NCBI RefSeq assembly: GCF_963678635.1
Contig: NC_087069.1
Coordinates: 62,001 to 126,000 of the forward strand
Source: Symsagittifera roscoffensis
Taxonomy: Eukaryota > Xenacoelomorpha > Acoela > Convolutidae
Length of the DNA stretch: 64,000 bases
Reading direction: 5' to 3'
Below the pieces are notes generated by a model. That model searched no databases. It was not told the origin of the DNA and saw only the letters and a list, made by a program, of their open reading frames with translations. Shown piece by piece: positions 11,230 through 24,480 of this stretch. The number at the start of each line of letters is the position of its first letter. Positions within the stretch are counted from its first letter, which is position 1. The position numbers and the translations under genes are program-made.

Positions 11230-12842
11230 ACCTTACCGACGCATTGAGCTACAATTGCGGCTTTACAATTAAACCATTAAACTCTAGGATGTATCTGGGA
11301 TGGCTAAGTTTCAAGATGAAAAGTTTCATGCGGTTATATGTCAATATGTAGTGACATTCTTGACAATTAAATCAGTCACCTCAAAGTGTTCAAAAATTGT
11401 CCCATTTCAAAAAACAAAAAACAGTCACCGAAAAAACTGATCAAGTTACTTTGGGCAAGTTTGTCGAAAACTTTTTTAAATTATCACATTAAACAATATA
11501 TGTTATTTGGTCAAAGTCATCAATTTTCTAAGGTGATCGATCGTTCACAAGTTTTAATCTTTTGAACAAATCACATCTATTGCTTGAGGATATCACTCTA
11601 ACAGTTTGGTATTGTTATGGTATTGCAATGCTAATCACGCCATAATTTTGCAAAAACTTAACAAATAATATCTGTATAATCAAAAATAAACTGTAGTTAA
11701 AAAGAAATCGGTTGATTTCAAAAACTGACGAGTGCTTGTAAGTTGGTGCTCGAAACACAAAAAAATCGGTTGATGATGAACATCGCTTACTTTCATGACA
11801 ACCAATCGTTCAAAATTGTTAAACTGTTCATTAGGACAAAACAACATTAGCCTCTTAAACATTGCCTCATATCGAGGCGTTAATTTTGACTCAACAAGAC
11901 TCTAAGAACAATGTTTGGGAGGCAGTAAGAATAACTTAAAGATTTTGAAAGTTTTGTTTTCAATGAGGATGCTTTAAACTTTTGAAGTAGTTGCTCAGCC
12001 GTTTGTATCTATGGACAGAAAACAAAACTTTGAAGCCAGAAAAATATGAAGTTTATCAAGAAAGAAACAAACAAAACAAAAAAATTACTCAATTTTCAGA
12101 ATGGAAATATACAAGATTTGAGATTTTAGCAAAAAAAAAACAGCCCTCGAGTTACTTAGTTTTTGATTTCACTACTAGAGATAAAATTGCTAAACTTTTC
12201 ACAAACCAAAAATGAATTAATCGTATTTAAAATGAAATAAAAGAAAAAGAATTATAAAACAGAAAAGAAAAATCAATAAACTATTTAATGAAAGGAAAAT
12301 TTTTTTACTCGTTGCTGTTAAAATGAATTTAAATGGTGAACCTTGAATCCTAATTCATCTGTTCAAACATATATAGTTAAATTGTTTCGCAATCTTCTGA
12401 AAAGTAGTCAATTTTCACACTAAATGGTAAATTTTTTTGCAATCAAGCCTAGTGTCGTTGCTTAATAAGTCTATCACACTGATAACATCCTACAGGGCCT
12501 TTTCGAAACTTATTTTTCATTTTTTTTTTTGAAATTTCTAACCCTAAACTACCCAAGCTAACAAAACATTGTTTTACAAAATATCATAATTGTTTCTAAA
12601 AACTCAAAAGGGTCTAAAAATGCGTTCGAATAATGGTTTTTGTGTTTTATATTTTGGACATTCAAAATTGGTATGTTGCACCAAAGCAACGTTGCGCAAC
12701 CTGACCTAGAACAAAAAGTCTCAAAAAAAATTTAAAAAATTGTTCAGACTGTTTAAATTTTTTTCAATTTGTTGAAAATTATAAAAACTGTCATTTTCAG
12801 AAACGTAAAAGTTCAGATTACACTTCTGGCAGTAAGTTTTAA
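11230..12842. other. Non-coding part of block A
   Basis: AT-rich, no recognisable gene. Short frames at 11680-11862 (minus) and 11991-12215 (plus) are partly kept in block B but show no motif. TTGCTTTGGTGCAACATACC-like inverted words around 12670-12700 may belong to one end of the piggyBac element, but no TTAA-flanked terminal repeat pair could be established. Confidence 0.4.
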
Positions 12843-13990
12843 CTATTCCAGAGCATCGGCCGCGGCTTCTTGTGCAAGGATGATGGTCTGCTCTATCCCT
12901 GATAACATCATCGAGTGACATGACCGCAATTCGAACCTTTTTTTCTCCAAGATATCAGCTGAAACTCTATAGAACCGGGATCGTTTGAGCGTCGTTTGAA
13001 AGCGATACAAAGTCTGAGCAATTTGGTAATTGAAATTCCAGAGTTTCATTAAAGTTCTTCTTGGCGTACCTGAATAAATTTTTCGCGTCTGTACAACAGC
13101 CAACTGTTTATCACCATCATGTCAAGATTATGAAAGTAGATTTTTCGATAGTACTTTCTAGTAGACTTCAGCTTGGTACGACAAACTGCAATATAGCTTT
13201 CAACTGCACCTATCCCTCCCATGAAAGCATTATATTCCTTGATAGCAGCCGGGCAGCTTATCGATATAAACTAACCCTGTTGAATCTGTTATCATGAAAA
13301 ACTTAAAACCCCATTTTTTGGCTAACGTGGGTTATAATGACGTAACTTGGTCTATCTTGTCTTTGTTGGTAGTATTTATTCGTCAATTTAAAATTTTTCT
13401 GTTTTTGGAAAGAATTGAGCATACCGAATTGAAGTAATCAGCTAGCGGCATGAATTTGAAGCCCCGTGACGAATTTTCTTATTGCTGAGAATTATCAACA
13501 AAGTGAAGATGAGACTTCACAAAATCGAAGTCTTTTCTGGAGAGACAGTCAGCTATATTCGACAGACGGCTCCCTGCCGCCCAAAATCTTCTGCTACAAA
13601 TAAGACCAAAAGTGACATGAAAAGAGACGCTACAGTAAAGTTTCGGAAAAGTGAGAAGTCAAGAGAGAACGTGGAATTTGGGTTTTCTTGTCTAATGCAA
13701 AAATTGGTCTGATCGCAATTGGATATCACGAAAAGCCCATTGAAATAATTGCAGAAATAGTCAAAAGCAGTTCTGTCACGATATTCAATATCTACTTCAA
13801 TCAAAAAATCTTGATATGGCACACTGTTCTCTGACTGCTTCAACAAAAATCGATCTTTTCTTTCGTTTTTCGTCTTCGGCGTGCTAGCAATCGATGCCAA
13901 AGGAATATCTTCATCTGACGAGTAGTTAATTTCCGACGGAAAAGCTGAAACTGCCGAATCGGAATCAGAAGTAATCGGGATAATTGTACT
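12843..13990 (-). pseudogene. piggyBac-type transposase relic (block A)
   Basis: Read on the minus strand, the fragments appear in piggyBac order. First comes an acidic N-terminus (INYSSDEDIP). Next is the domain start TAFDYFCNYFNGLFVISNCDQTN with SLFMSLLV, then after frameshifts a FWAAGSRLSNIP...HLHFVDN block, where the 'HF.DN' motif is typical. Then QKWGFKFFMITDSTG carries the first catalytic Asp, near 13284. Last are CPAAIKEYNAFMGGIGAI and NLDMMVINSWLLY at the C-terminal end. Between the first-Asp block and YNAFMGG about 120 residues are missing, including the second catalytic Asp. The third Asp position (GGVD in active enzymes) reads GGIG. The relic cannot have been catalytic. Confidence 0.75.
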
Positions 13991-14462
13991 GCGTTACTAA
14001 GTTCACTAATTTTTTTGCTATTTTCATGTCGAACTCCTATTTAGAGTCTTTTCGAACTGGTGTTTTGTTTTATGGCGAATCCTCCCTTTCCATGTCCTAT
14101 CGTATCGCTAAAAGATATTGTTTTCTAAACTGGTGGTACACAAGTCAGCCAGAGATAACAGGTTCTCTTTTTCATCTGCTACCCACGATACTAAAATATT
14201 TTGGTCGTCTTCAATATTTTTAATAACGCATTCCCAAGACAAATCATGAATCCATAAAAGCTTTCGAACTTTTCTAAATATTTGACAGTAAATCTCGCTG
14301 ACAGATCTAATTGAAAAATCCATCTTCCCACTCAACCACCAGGTTCATAAATTTTCTTTGAAAAAGACTGATTAAGGATAAGATGCCCAGTGTTGCGTTA
14401 AAGGAACAAACACAAATGACCATAAAAATCAAACAAGGAAAAGCTAAATCAATAAAAAAAGT
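13991..14462. other. Upstream part of piggyBac relic, block A
   Basis: A minus-strand open stretch 14108-14335 is kept in block B (20769-20996) with few changes. Its product (residues such as LLWIHDLSWECVIKN) is not recognised. It may be the transposase N-terminus or non-coding sequence. Confidence 0.3.
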
Positions 14463-14995
14463 AATGAATTAAAACTTTTTTAAACTTCGAAACCAAATTT
14501 TCGATGATATCCTTGACAGATTTTCAAAATTTGCCAATAATTGTTAGTGTGTGTATGAAAACATTGCAATCTGCTTCAGAAAAACTTGGGCGGAGCTGTA
14601 TTGATTTTAAAAACTAAAAGCACTAAAAATTGAGCATAAAGCAAAATTTTGACAAAACACTTTGCCAGATTTTTTCGACACTCTACGGACTCCTTCGATT
14701 AAAAAAAAACAAATAGAAAATATGCAAAAAATAGAGCGGTAATAGCACAAGCTCAGAACATCGAAAAAAATTTTGTCGAGCATTATTTGACTGGTTCTAA
14801 TTATGAAATCAGCTTTGACTGCTTTCACCAAAAACATGGAAGTCAAAAGAACCCAGATGATTTATTCCAACCAGACTTTGAACATGCACATAACGTTAGT
14901 TGATATTGAATCATTGTTGTGTTCCAAACAAAGAAACTGCATCTCATTTTTGAAAATTATCAAGAAAACAAAACAGTTATCATTTAAAAATAGAG

Positions 14996-17900
14996 AAACT
15001 GATAATTGAAACAGATGAAAGCATTGGAAATTCAACATTGTGTTCAAAACTGAATAACTTGACAGATTTTTAAAAAAAATCACTTTAGACAGAATTTTGT
15101 CCAAAAAACATGCACACCAGGAAAAAGTTTTCTGAATTATCCCTTCGGATGGAAGTTATGGATTAAAAAGAAATCTTTTTGTTGAAACCTTACCGACGCA
15201 TTGAGCTACATTTGCGGCTTTACAATTAAACCATTAAACTCTAGGATGTATCTGGGATGGCTAAGTTTCAAGATGAAAAGTTTCATGCGGTTATATGTCA
15301 ACATGTAGTGACTTTCTTGACAAAGTATTGTCAATATAGTTTAAATCAGTCACCTCAAAGTGTTCAAAAATTGTCCCATTTCAAAAAACAAAAAACAAGC
15401 ACCAAAAAAATTGATCAAGTTACTTTGGGCAAGTTTGTCGAAAACTTTTTTAAATTATCACTTTAAACAATATATGTTATTTGGTCAAAGTCATCAATTT
15501 TCTAAGGTGATCGATTGTTCACAAGTTTTAATCTTTTGAACAAATCACATCTATTGCTTGAGGATATCACTCTAACAGTTTGGTATTGCTATGGTATTGC
15601 AATGCTAATCACGCCATAATTTTGCCAAAACTTAACAAATAATATCTGTATAATCAAAAAGAAACTGTAGTTATAAAGAAATCGGTTGATTTCAAAAACT
15701 GACGAGTGCTTGTAAGTTGGTGCTCGAAACACAAAAAAATCGGTTGATGATGACCATCGCTTACTTTCATGACAACCAATCGTTCAAAATTGTTAAACTG
15801 TTCATTAGGATAAAACAACATTAGCCTCTTAAACATTGCCTCATATCGAGGCGTTAATTTTGACTCAACAAGACTCTAAGAACAATGTTTGGGAGGCAGT
15901 AAGATTAACTTAAAGATTTTGAAAGTTTTGTTTTCAATGAGGATGCTTTAAACTTTTGAAGTAGTTGCTCAGCCGTTTGTATCTATGGACAGAAAACAAA
16001 ACTTTGAAGCAAGAAAAACGTCTTTTGTTTGGCTGCGCATCATCAATGAACACATGAAGTTTATCAAGAAAGAAACAAATGAAACAAAAAAATTACTCAA
16101 TTTTCAGAATGGAAATATACAAGATTTGAGATTTTAGCAAAAAAAAAACAGCCCTCGAGCTACTTCGTTTTTGATTTCACTACTAGAGATAAAATTGCTA
16201 AACTTTTCACAAACCAAAAATGAATTAATCGTAATTAAAATGAAATAAAAGAAAAAGAATTATAAAACAGAAAAGAAAAATCAATAAACTATTTAATGAA
16301 AGGAAAATTTTTTTACTCGTTGCTGTTAAAATGAATTAAAATGGTGAACCTTGATTCTAATTCATCTGCTCAAACTTATATATAGTTAAATTGTTTCGCA
16401 ATCTTCTAAAAAGTAGTCAATTTTCACACTAAATGGTAAATTTATTTTGCAATCAAGCCTAGTGTCGTTGCTTAATAAGTCTATCAGACTGATAACACCC
16501 TACAGGGCCTTTTCGAAACTGAATTTTCAATTTTTTTTTGAAATTTCTAACCCTACACTACCCAAGCTAACAAAACATTGTTTTACAAAATATCATAATT
16601 GTTTCTAAAAACTCAAAAGGGTCTAAAAATGCGTTCGAATCATGGTTATTGTGTTTTATATTTTGGACATTCAAAATTGGTATGTTGCAACAAAGCAACG
16701 TTGCGCAACCTGACCTAGAACAAAAAGTCTCAAAAAAAATTTAAAAAAATGTTCAGACTGTTTAAATTTTTTTTCATTTTGTTGAAAATTATAGAAACTG
16801 TCATTTTCAGAAACGTAAAAGTTCAGATTACACTTCTGGCAGTAAGTTTTAACTATTCCAGAGCATCGGCCGCGGCTTCTTGTGCAAGGATGATGGTCTG
16901 CTCTTTCCCTGCATACATCATCGGGTGACGTGACCGCAATTCGAACCTTTTTTTCTCCAAGATATCAGCTGAAACTCTAGAGAACCGGGATCGTTTGAGC
17001 GTCGTTTGAAAGCGATATAAAGTTTGAGCAATTTGGTAATTGAAATTCCAGAGTTTCATTAAAATTTTTCTTGGCGTACCTGAATAAAGTTTTTCGCGTC
17101 TGTACAACAGCCAACTGTTTATCACCATCATGTCAAGATTATGAAAGCAGATTTTTCGTTAGTACTTTCTAGCAGACTTCAGCTTGGTACGATAAACTGC
17201 AATATAGCTTTCAATTGCACCTATCCCTCCCATGAAAGCATTATATTCCTTGATAGCAGCCGGGCAGCTTATCGATATAAACTAACCCTGTTGAATCTGT
17301 TATCATGAAAAACTTAAAACCCCATTTTTGGCTAACGTGGGTTATATTGACGTAACTTGGTCTATCTTGTCTTTGTTGGTAGTATTTATTCGTCAATTTA
17401 AAATTTTTCTGTTTTTGGAAAGAATTGAGCATACCGAATTGAAGTAATCAGCTAGCGGCATGAATTTGAAGCCCCGTGACGAATTTTCTTATTGCTGAGA
17501 ATTATCAACAAAGTGAAGATGAGACTTCACAAAATCGAAGTCTTTTCTGAAGAGACAGTCAGGTATATTCGACAGACGGCTCCCTGCCGCCCAAAATCTT
17601 CTGCTACAAATAAGACCAAAAGTGACATGAAAAGAGACGCTACAGTAAACTGATAATTGAAACAGATGAAAGCATTGGAAATTCAACATTGTGTTCAAAA
17701 CTGAATAACTTGACAGATTTTTAAAAAAAATCACTTTAGACAGAATTTTGTCCAAAAAACATGCACACCAGGAAAAAGTTTTCTGAATTATCCCTTCGGA
17801 TGGAAGTTATGGATTAAAAAGAAATCTTTTTGTTGAAACCTTACCGACGCATTGAGCTACATTTGCGGCTTTACAATTAAACCATTAAACTCTAGGATGT

Positions 17901-20297
17901 ATCTGGGATGGCTAAGTTTCAAGATGAAAAGTTTCATGCGGTTATATGTCAACATGTAGTGACTTTCTTGACAAAGTATTGTCAATATAGTTTAAATCAG
18001 TCACCTCAAAGTGTTCAAAAATTGTCCCATTTCAAAAAACAAAAAACAAGCACCAAAAAAATTGATCAAGTTACTTTGGGCAAGTTTGTCGAAAACTTTT
18101 TTAAATTATCACTTTAAACAATATATGTTATTTGGTCAAAGTCATCAATTTTCTAAGGTGATCGATTGTTCACAAGTTTTAATCTTTTGAACAAATCACA
18201 TCTATTGCTTGAGGATATCACTCTAACAGTTTGGTATTGCTATGGTATTGCAATGCTAATCACGCCATAATTTTGCCAAAACTTAACAAATAATATCTGT
18301 ATAATCAAAAAGAAACTGTAGTTATAAAGAAATCGGTTGATTTCAAAAACTGACGAGTGCTTGTAAGTTGGTGCTCGAAACACAAAAAAATCGGTTGATG
18401 ATGACCATCGCTTACTTTCATGACAACCAATCGTTCAAAATTGTTAAACTGTTCATTAGGATAAAACAACATTAGCCTCTTAAACATTGCCTCATATCGA
18501 GGCGTTAATTTTGACTCAACAAGACTCTAAGAACAATGTTTGGGAGGCAGTAAGATTAACTTAAAGATTTTGAAAGTTTTGTTTTCAATGAGGATGCTTT
18601 AAACTTTTGAAGTAGTTGCTCAGCCGTTTGTATCTATGGACAGAAAACAAAACTTTGAAGCAAGAAAAACGTCTTTTGTTTGGCTGCGCATCATCAATGA
18701 ACACATGAAGTTTATCAAGAAAGAAACAAATGAAACAAAAAAATTACTCAATTTTCAGAATGGAAATATACAAGATTTGAGATTTTAGCAAAAAAAAAAC
18801 AGCCCTCGAGCTACTTCGTTTTTGATTTCACTACTAGAGATAAAATTGCTAAACTTTTCACAAACCAAAAATGAATTAATCGTAATTAAAATGAAATAAA
18901 AGAAAAAGAATTATAAAACAGAAAAGAAAAATCAATAAACTATTTAATGAAAGGAAAATTTTTTTACTCGTTGCTGTTAAAATGAATTAAAATGGTGAAC
19001 CTTGATTCTAATTCATCTGCTCAAACTTATATATAGTTAAATTGTTTCGCAATCTTCTAAAAAGTAGTCAATTTTCACACTAAATGGTAAATTTATTTTG
19101 CAATCAAGCCTAGTGTCGTTGCTTAATAAGTCTATCAGACTGATAACACCCTACAGGGCCTTTTCGAAACTGAATTTTCAATTTTTTTTTGAAATTTCTA
19201 ACCCTACACTACCCAAGCTAACAAAACATTGTTTTACAAAATATCATAATTGTTTCTAAAAACTCAAAAGGGTCTAAAAATGCGTTCGAATCATGGTTAT
19301 TGTGTTTTATATTTTGGACATTCAAAATTGGTATGTTGCAACAAAGCAACGTTGCGCAACCTGACCTAGAACAAAAAGTCTCAAAAAAAATTTAAAAAAA
19401 TGTTCAGACTGTTTAAATTTTTTTTCATTTTGTTGAAAATTATAGAAACTGTCATTTTCAGAAACGTAAAAGTTCAGATTACACTTCTGGCAGTAAGTTT
19501 TAACTATTCCAGAGCATCGGCCGCGGCTTCTTGTGCAAGGATGATGGTCTGCTCTTTCCCTGCATACATCATCGGGTGACGTGACCGCAATTCGAACCTT
19601 TTTTTCTCCAAGATATCAGCTGAAACTCTAGAGAACCGGGATCGTTTGAGCGTCGTTTGAAAGCGATATAAAGTTTGAGCAATTTGGTAATTGAAATTCC
19701 AGAGTTTCATTAAAATTTTTCTTGGCGTACCTGAATAAAGTTTTTCGCGTCTGTACAACAGCCAACTGTTTATCACCATCATGTCAAGATTATGAAAGCA
19801 GATTTTTCGTTAGTACTTTCTAGCAGACTTCAGCTTGGTACGATAAACTGCAATATAGCTTTCAATTGCACCTATCCCTCCCATGAAAGCATTATATTCC
19901 TTGATAGCAGCCGGGCAGCTTATCGATATAAACTAACCCTGTTGAATCTGTTATCATGAAAAACTTAAAACCCCATTTTTGGCTAACGTGGGTTATATTG
20001 ACGTAACTTGGTCTATCTTGTCTTTGTTGGTAGTATTTATTCGTCAATTTAAAATTTTTCTGTTTTTGGAAAGAATTGAGCATACCGAATTGAAGTAATC
20101 AGCTAGCGGCATGAATTTGAAGCCCCGTGACGAATTTTCTTATTGCTGAGAATTATCAACAAAGTGAAGATGAGACTTCACAAAATCGAAGTCTTTTCTG
20201 AAGAGACAGTCAGGTATATTCGACAGACGGCTCCCTGCCGCCCAAAATCTTCTGCTACAAATAAGACCAAAAGTGACATGAAAAGAGACGCTACAGT
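14996..20297. repeat. Apparently perfect 2651-bp tandem duplication
   Basis: Units 14996-17646 and 17647-20297. Landmarks at 15257/17908, 15654/18305, 16853/19504 and 17241/19892 are all offset by exactly 2651 bp, and no difference was seen in the stretches compared. The junction at 17647 joins ...CTACAGT to AAACTGATAATTG, with AAA microhomology at all three borders. Either a very recent duplication or an assembly duplication. Confidence 0.9.
16853..17646 (-). pseudogene. piggyBac transposase relic, first unit of block B (truncated)
   Basis: Carries the C-terminal, first-Asp and HLHFVDN blocks as in block A, but the 5' part of the gene is cut off by the tandem-duplication junction at 17647, so its N-terminal domain is missing. 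An apparent open frame (17489-17755) that crosses the junction is chimeric: it joins transposase codons to repeat R. The second catalytic Asp and the GGVD aspartate are missing, as in the other copies. Confidence 0.75.
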
Positions 20298-20650
20298 AAA
20301 GTTTCGGTAAAGTGAGAAGTCAAGAGAGAACGTGGAATTTGGGTTTTCTTGTCTAATGCAAAAATTGGTCTGATCGCAATTGGATATCACGAAAAGCCCA
20401 TTGAAATAATTGCAGAAATAGTCAAAAGCAGTTCTGTCACGATATTCAATATCTACATCAATCAAAAAATCTTGATATGGCACAATGTTCTCTGACTGCT
20501 TCAACAAAAATCGATCTTTTCTTTCGTTTTTCGTCTTCGGCGTGCTAGCAATTGATGCCAAAGGAATATCTTCATCTGACGAGTAGTTAATTTCCGACGG
20601 AAAAGCTGAAACTGCCGAATCGGAATCAGAAGTAATCGGGATAATCGTAC
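19504..20650 (-). pseudogene. piggyBac transposase relic, second unit of block B
   Basis: Same order of blocks as 12843-13990: acidic N-terminus, FDYFCNYFNG domain start, FWAAGSRLSNIP, HLHFVDN, KWGFKFFMITDS, YNAFMGGIG, then a basic C-terminal segment. It shares the internal deletion of the second catalytic Asp region with block A. The deletion is therefore older than the block duplication, and the block spread as a dead sequence. Frameshift positions are nearly the same as in block A. Confidence 0.75.
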
Positions 20651-21117
20651 TGCGTTACTAAGTTCACTAAATTTTTTGCAATTTTCATGTCGAACTCCTA
20701 TTTAGAGTCTTTTCGAACTGGTGTTTTGTTTTATGGCGAATCCTCCCTTTCCATGTCCTATCGTATCGCTAAAAGATATTGTTTTCTAAACTGGTGGTAC
20801 ACAAGTCAGCCAGAGATAACAGGTTCTCTTTTTCATCTGCTACCCAACATACTAAAATATTTTGGTCGTCTTCAACATTTTTAATAACGCATTCCCAAGA
20901 CAAATCATGAATCCATAAAAGCTTTCGAACTTTTCTAAATATTTGACAGTAAATCTCGTTGACAGATCTTATTGAAAAATCCATCTTCCCACTCAACCAC
21001 CAGGTTCATAAATTTTCTTTGAGAAAAACTGATTAAGGATAAGATGCCCTATGTTGCGTTAAAGGAACAAACACAAATGACCATAAAAATCAAACAAGGA
21101 AAAGCTAAATCAATGAA

Positions 21118-22228
21118 AAAAGTAATTCTGATCAAAATGGACAATGTATTTGAGATCCAAAAATCATATTAATTTTATAACGTGTGTATTATTTATCGCT
21201 CAATTTCAATACCAAATTTGAGCCACTCTCATTTTAGGACAGCTTTGATCTTAAAATATCCGCTCTTTTAACTCAATAGCTGCAAGTTGTTTATTGCACA
21301 GCTTAAACTGCGGCAATGAATCTGATTGGTGGAAATAACATGTCATTGAAATGCTAAACAGCTCCAGCGAGTTGGTATTTTAATTCTTTGCTTTGCTGCT
21401 TTAAAGCAACAGTGCGTAATTTAGGGTTAAATACTGGGGTTTTCCCTGCTCAACGCTTTTTCACTGCACTTTATCCGAACAAGCTTCAAGAGCACTGGAA
21501 TATGATGGAGAAAATGAATTTAAAAAATTTTGCTAGCCTGTTTTCTCGAACTCGTTTGATTTTTTATGAAAAATGGAATTTTGGAGTGTAATTGTAGTTT
21601 TACTTGAGTTTCCAAGTTGCAGGTTTTTTTTAAAAAAAGTTTGAATCTAAAACACACCTTTAAAAAGTACTCGCTTCAATTGATTTAACTTTCGGGCGTT
21701 GAACAGGCTCAGTTTTAGTTATTGTTACATCATTTGAGCTTGTTTGCTCACATTTTCCACCAATTGAATTGACCTGTATAACTTCAAAGGGTAAAATTTT
21801 GCTTTGAAACTCAAATTGCGCCATAAAACAACATAAAGTGCAACAGAAATTGTTTGGTTAAGATACAATCGTTTTTTGTTGCCTTTTTTTTCCAAATAAC
21901 CAAGTTTGGGGGAATGAGTTAATATCGGTGCTTTACATTCATTGTAGAATATAAATTATTCATATCAGTGCTATAGAAACTTATTCAGCTCAAAATTTAG
22001 TGAAGATTCAAAATACCGGGAAAACATGTAAAAACAAAAACTGTTCTGTTTTATGGGACTATTTTGCTGACTAGCTTCCTACTTTTTGCCATCATTTGGC
22101 TTCTAAAGATTCTGCCGACAATCTACATGGCAAGAGAGTTTTTTGCAATCTTTTTTCGCTTTTATTGATACTTTTATTTCTCGAAGCGTTTCTCACAAGA
22201 GACAAATTGAAAAGAATTTTTTTTTCAA
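21118..22228. other. No recognisable feature
   Basis: Apparently single-copy AT-rich sequence within this window. The short plus frame 21388-21591 has no motif. Confidence 0.4.
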
Positions 22229-22399
22229 CTCTTTTCTATGGCCAACAACAATCCTCGAGGAAAAGTCAAACAAATAACGTTTTAAAGAATTGCGATCGAC
22301 TGTCCTTACGAGGCCAAACTGTGCAGTGCATAGGCGGGCGCACAATTTTTTGTCAGTATGTTCTGAGATACCAGAGACAAGTCTGTATATGAATTCAAA

Positions 22400-22790
22400 A
22401 TGTGAATGGATTCTGCCTACAATTTGTCCGTGGGTTCCGTTTACAAGAAAATGTAACGTAAACTTTGTCGGCACATCAGTTTTTTTGCCGTCTTCTTAAC
22501 GAGCATACATGTGTTGTTCCGGATTCCGAAAATGTAAACGGATTCCGAAGCTGTAACTGGATTCTACAATTTTTTGCGGATTCCACTTACAATTTGCGGA
22601 GCCCCCTGACAATTTGCGGATTCCGCTTCCTATTTGCGGATTCAACTTCCAATTGCGGATTCCACGACAGCTTAAACTTACTAAGCGCGTATAATATGAT
22701 GTGTTTGAGGATTCCACAAACTGTTCCGGATTCCTCAAATCTTATTGCGGATTCCACAAAGTTTGTTGCAGATTCCGCAAGGTTGTTTGT
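22400..22790. repeat. GCGGATTCC-type degenerate short repeat, copy 1
   Basis: GGATTCC or a one-base variant appears more than ten times, often as TTGCGGATTCCAC. Spacing is irregular. Repeated at 25180-25560 as part of the segmental duplication. Confidence 0.7.
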
Positions 22791-24020
22791 TTAGGAAGCA
22801 ATTTTGAGAAATAGTTTTTTTTATTTATTGGTCCTTAGAATCCAAAACAGCAAAGAAGATCATAGAAAAATAGCAACTTTGGGGATACTGCGTCAAATAC
22901 ATTTTTGGCTTGTTGCGGAACTCGCTCAAATTTCACAAAAAGCACAGTTTGACCTCGTAAAGTTTGAAAAAATGTTTTCTTTCTGCCGAACCATTCATAA
23001 CAAACATTTTTGCTGAAAAATTTAGATTTCAACAATTTTTTTTTGCTGGAGAAAGCCAATAGAACAAATCAAAAAAAAGTTACGTTAAGCAATAGATGAA
23101 AAAAATGGCAGCCGTCATGTAAGCAGGCCTTCTCATTAAGATATTTGATTGCTGGACTGTGAGCCAAAGTTTGGAATTTTTTACCTTAAAACTTGAGAGA
23201 ATTGAAAAAATAAAAATCTAAAAAATAACAGGCTCTCATGATAAAGCACCAGTTAACAAAAAAAATGGGGCATAATCTTTGTAATTATAATTTTCATAAA
23301 TAATTTATGATTGTTTGTTCTTATATTGTTCTGAAGCTACCATGGATTGACTCAATCTTAATTGTTGATTTCCTAACGTATACCAGAAAGCATGAATTAT
23401 ATAATTCCTGGCTCAAGTTAACAAATTAACAAATTGTCAAAAGTAAGAATTAGAGTGTGTGGTAGTCTAGGAATGATGAACATACAATATTACAGTAGTT
23501 GAAAGGTTCACTAACATTAGCTCGATAGCTTTTTGTTATAATTCGCGGATTCTTTATAGTTTAATTCAAAAGCCAATTTTTTCGGCAGACGAAGGGTAAA
23601 GATTTGAGTCTTAGAATACCATTTTTTGTCAGAGTAATGTATTTACAAACATTATTCAAGTAAGGGAACAGTTGACTGAAAATGAAAAAACAATATTATG
23701 CAAAATAGTTTTGAAATGTAATACATGACCTATATTCAAAATTACCACCTATTGATGCATATCACCCACTGCGTATGTAATAATTTGCGTTTTTTTTTGC
23801 AACGATAACCCTCAAAAACGACTGTGAAAAGTATTCCAATTTTTCGAAAAAATCTTGAAAAAGAATACCAAAAACCTTAATCTGTTTGGTCTTGTTTTGT
23901 GTTTTCATCATTTTATAAACTATTTAAATTTTAAATGTTTTTAAGCTCGGTATTGCCTGAGAATTACTTTGTTCTCCTGTTCGTTGTCTTAATGCCTGTA
24001 AATGTTAACTATAATGCTAA
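22791..24020. other. Non-coding part of duplicated unit 1
   Basis: AT-rich, matches 25560-26830. No gene recognised. Confidence 0.5.
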
Positions 24021-24480
24021 ATGATTCAAAATGCTAAAATGATGCTTTGGTGTTATTTATTGCGAATTCTTATGGTTTTTACATGGAGCAACACCACTCA
24101 AGTTTCTAGACGAACGCTCAAAATTTCCTGGATATTTTTGTCGAAATACAGAAAGAAAATTTTTTTACAAAAGGTGAGAATTATCAAGAAACGTCCCGCT
24201 CTAGAGTACAATTTGCATGAAAGAAGTTTCTAGTTTCAATTGATTTCAGTTTCCATTTTAACTTTCCTCGCTAGACGCAGCCCACTTTCAGGATCATCCA
24301 AATTTTCAGGATCATCCAAATTTTGTAGACAAACGCTCAAACTTTCCTGGATAGTTTTGTCGAATTATAAAAATAGAATAAATTTACAAAAGGTGAGAAT
24401 TATCACGAAATGTCCCGCTCTAGAGTATAACTTGTATGAAAGAAGTTTCTAGCTTCAATTGATTTCAGTTTCCATTGAAA
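24021..24480. repeat. 219-bp tandem duplication inside unit 1
   Basis: The stretch ending CTAGTTTCAATTGATTTCAG recurs 219 bp downstream (24240 versus 24459), including GTGAGAATTATCA and the first bases of the exon 3' end (ACTTTCAGGATCATCCAAAT). Unit 2 has a single copy. Confidence 0.8.

Larger units (their letters stand above)
10508..14462. repeat. Duplicated block A (repeat R plus piggyBac relic)
   Basis: Block A starts at AATGAATTAAAACTTTTTTAAAC and returns as block B at 14463 with the same junction phrase. Matching landmarks are offset by 3958-4010 bp; the drift reflects small indels, such as a roughly 35-base insertion near 16019-16050. Divergence is low (a few substitutions per 100 bases by eye). 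The first 700 bases are repeat R copy 3; the rest is non-coding plus the minus-strand piggyBac relic. Confidence 0.8.
14463..21117. repeat. Duplicated block B
   Basis: Second copy of the 10508-14462 block. It is about 2.65 kb longer because it contains an internal tandem duplication. It ends with the same CAAGGAAAAGCTAAATCAAT phrase as block A. Confidence 0.8.

Noticed and set aside
12660-14400. piggyBac terminal inverted repeats and TTAA target sites
   Set aside because: Candidate words (GTTGCGCAAC, TTAAAGGAAC) do not form a convincing inverted pair flanking the transposase relic.
10845-15009. Conserved 66-68-codon ORF at 10845 and 14803
   Set aside because: It lies in repeat R; related copies at 4850 and 7360 are not open over the same length, so conservation reflects recent duplication of the DNA.
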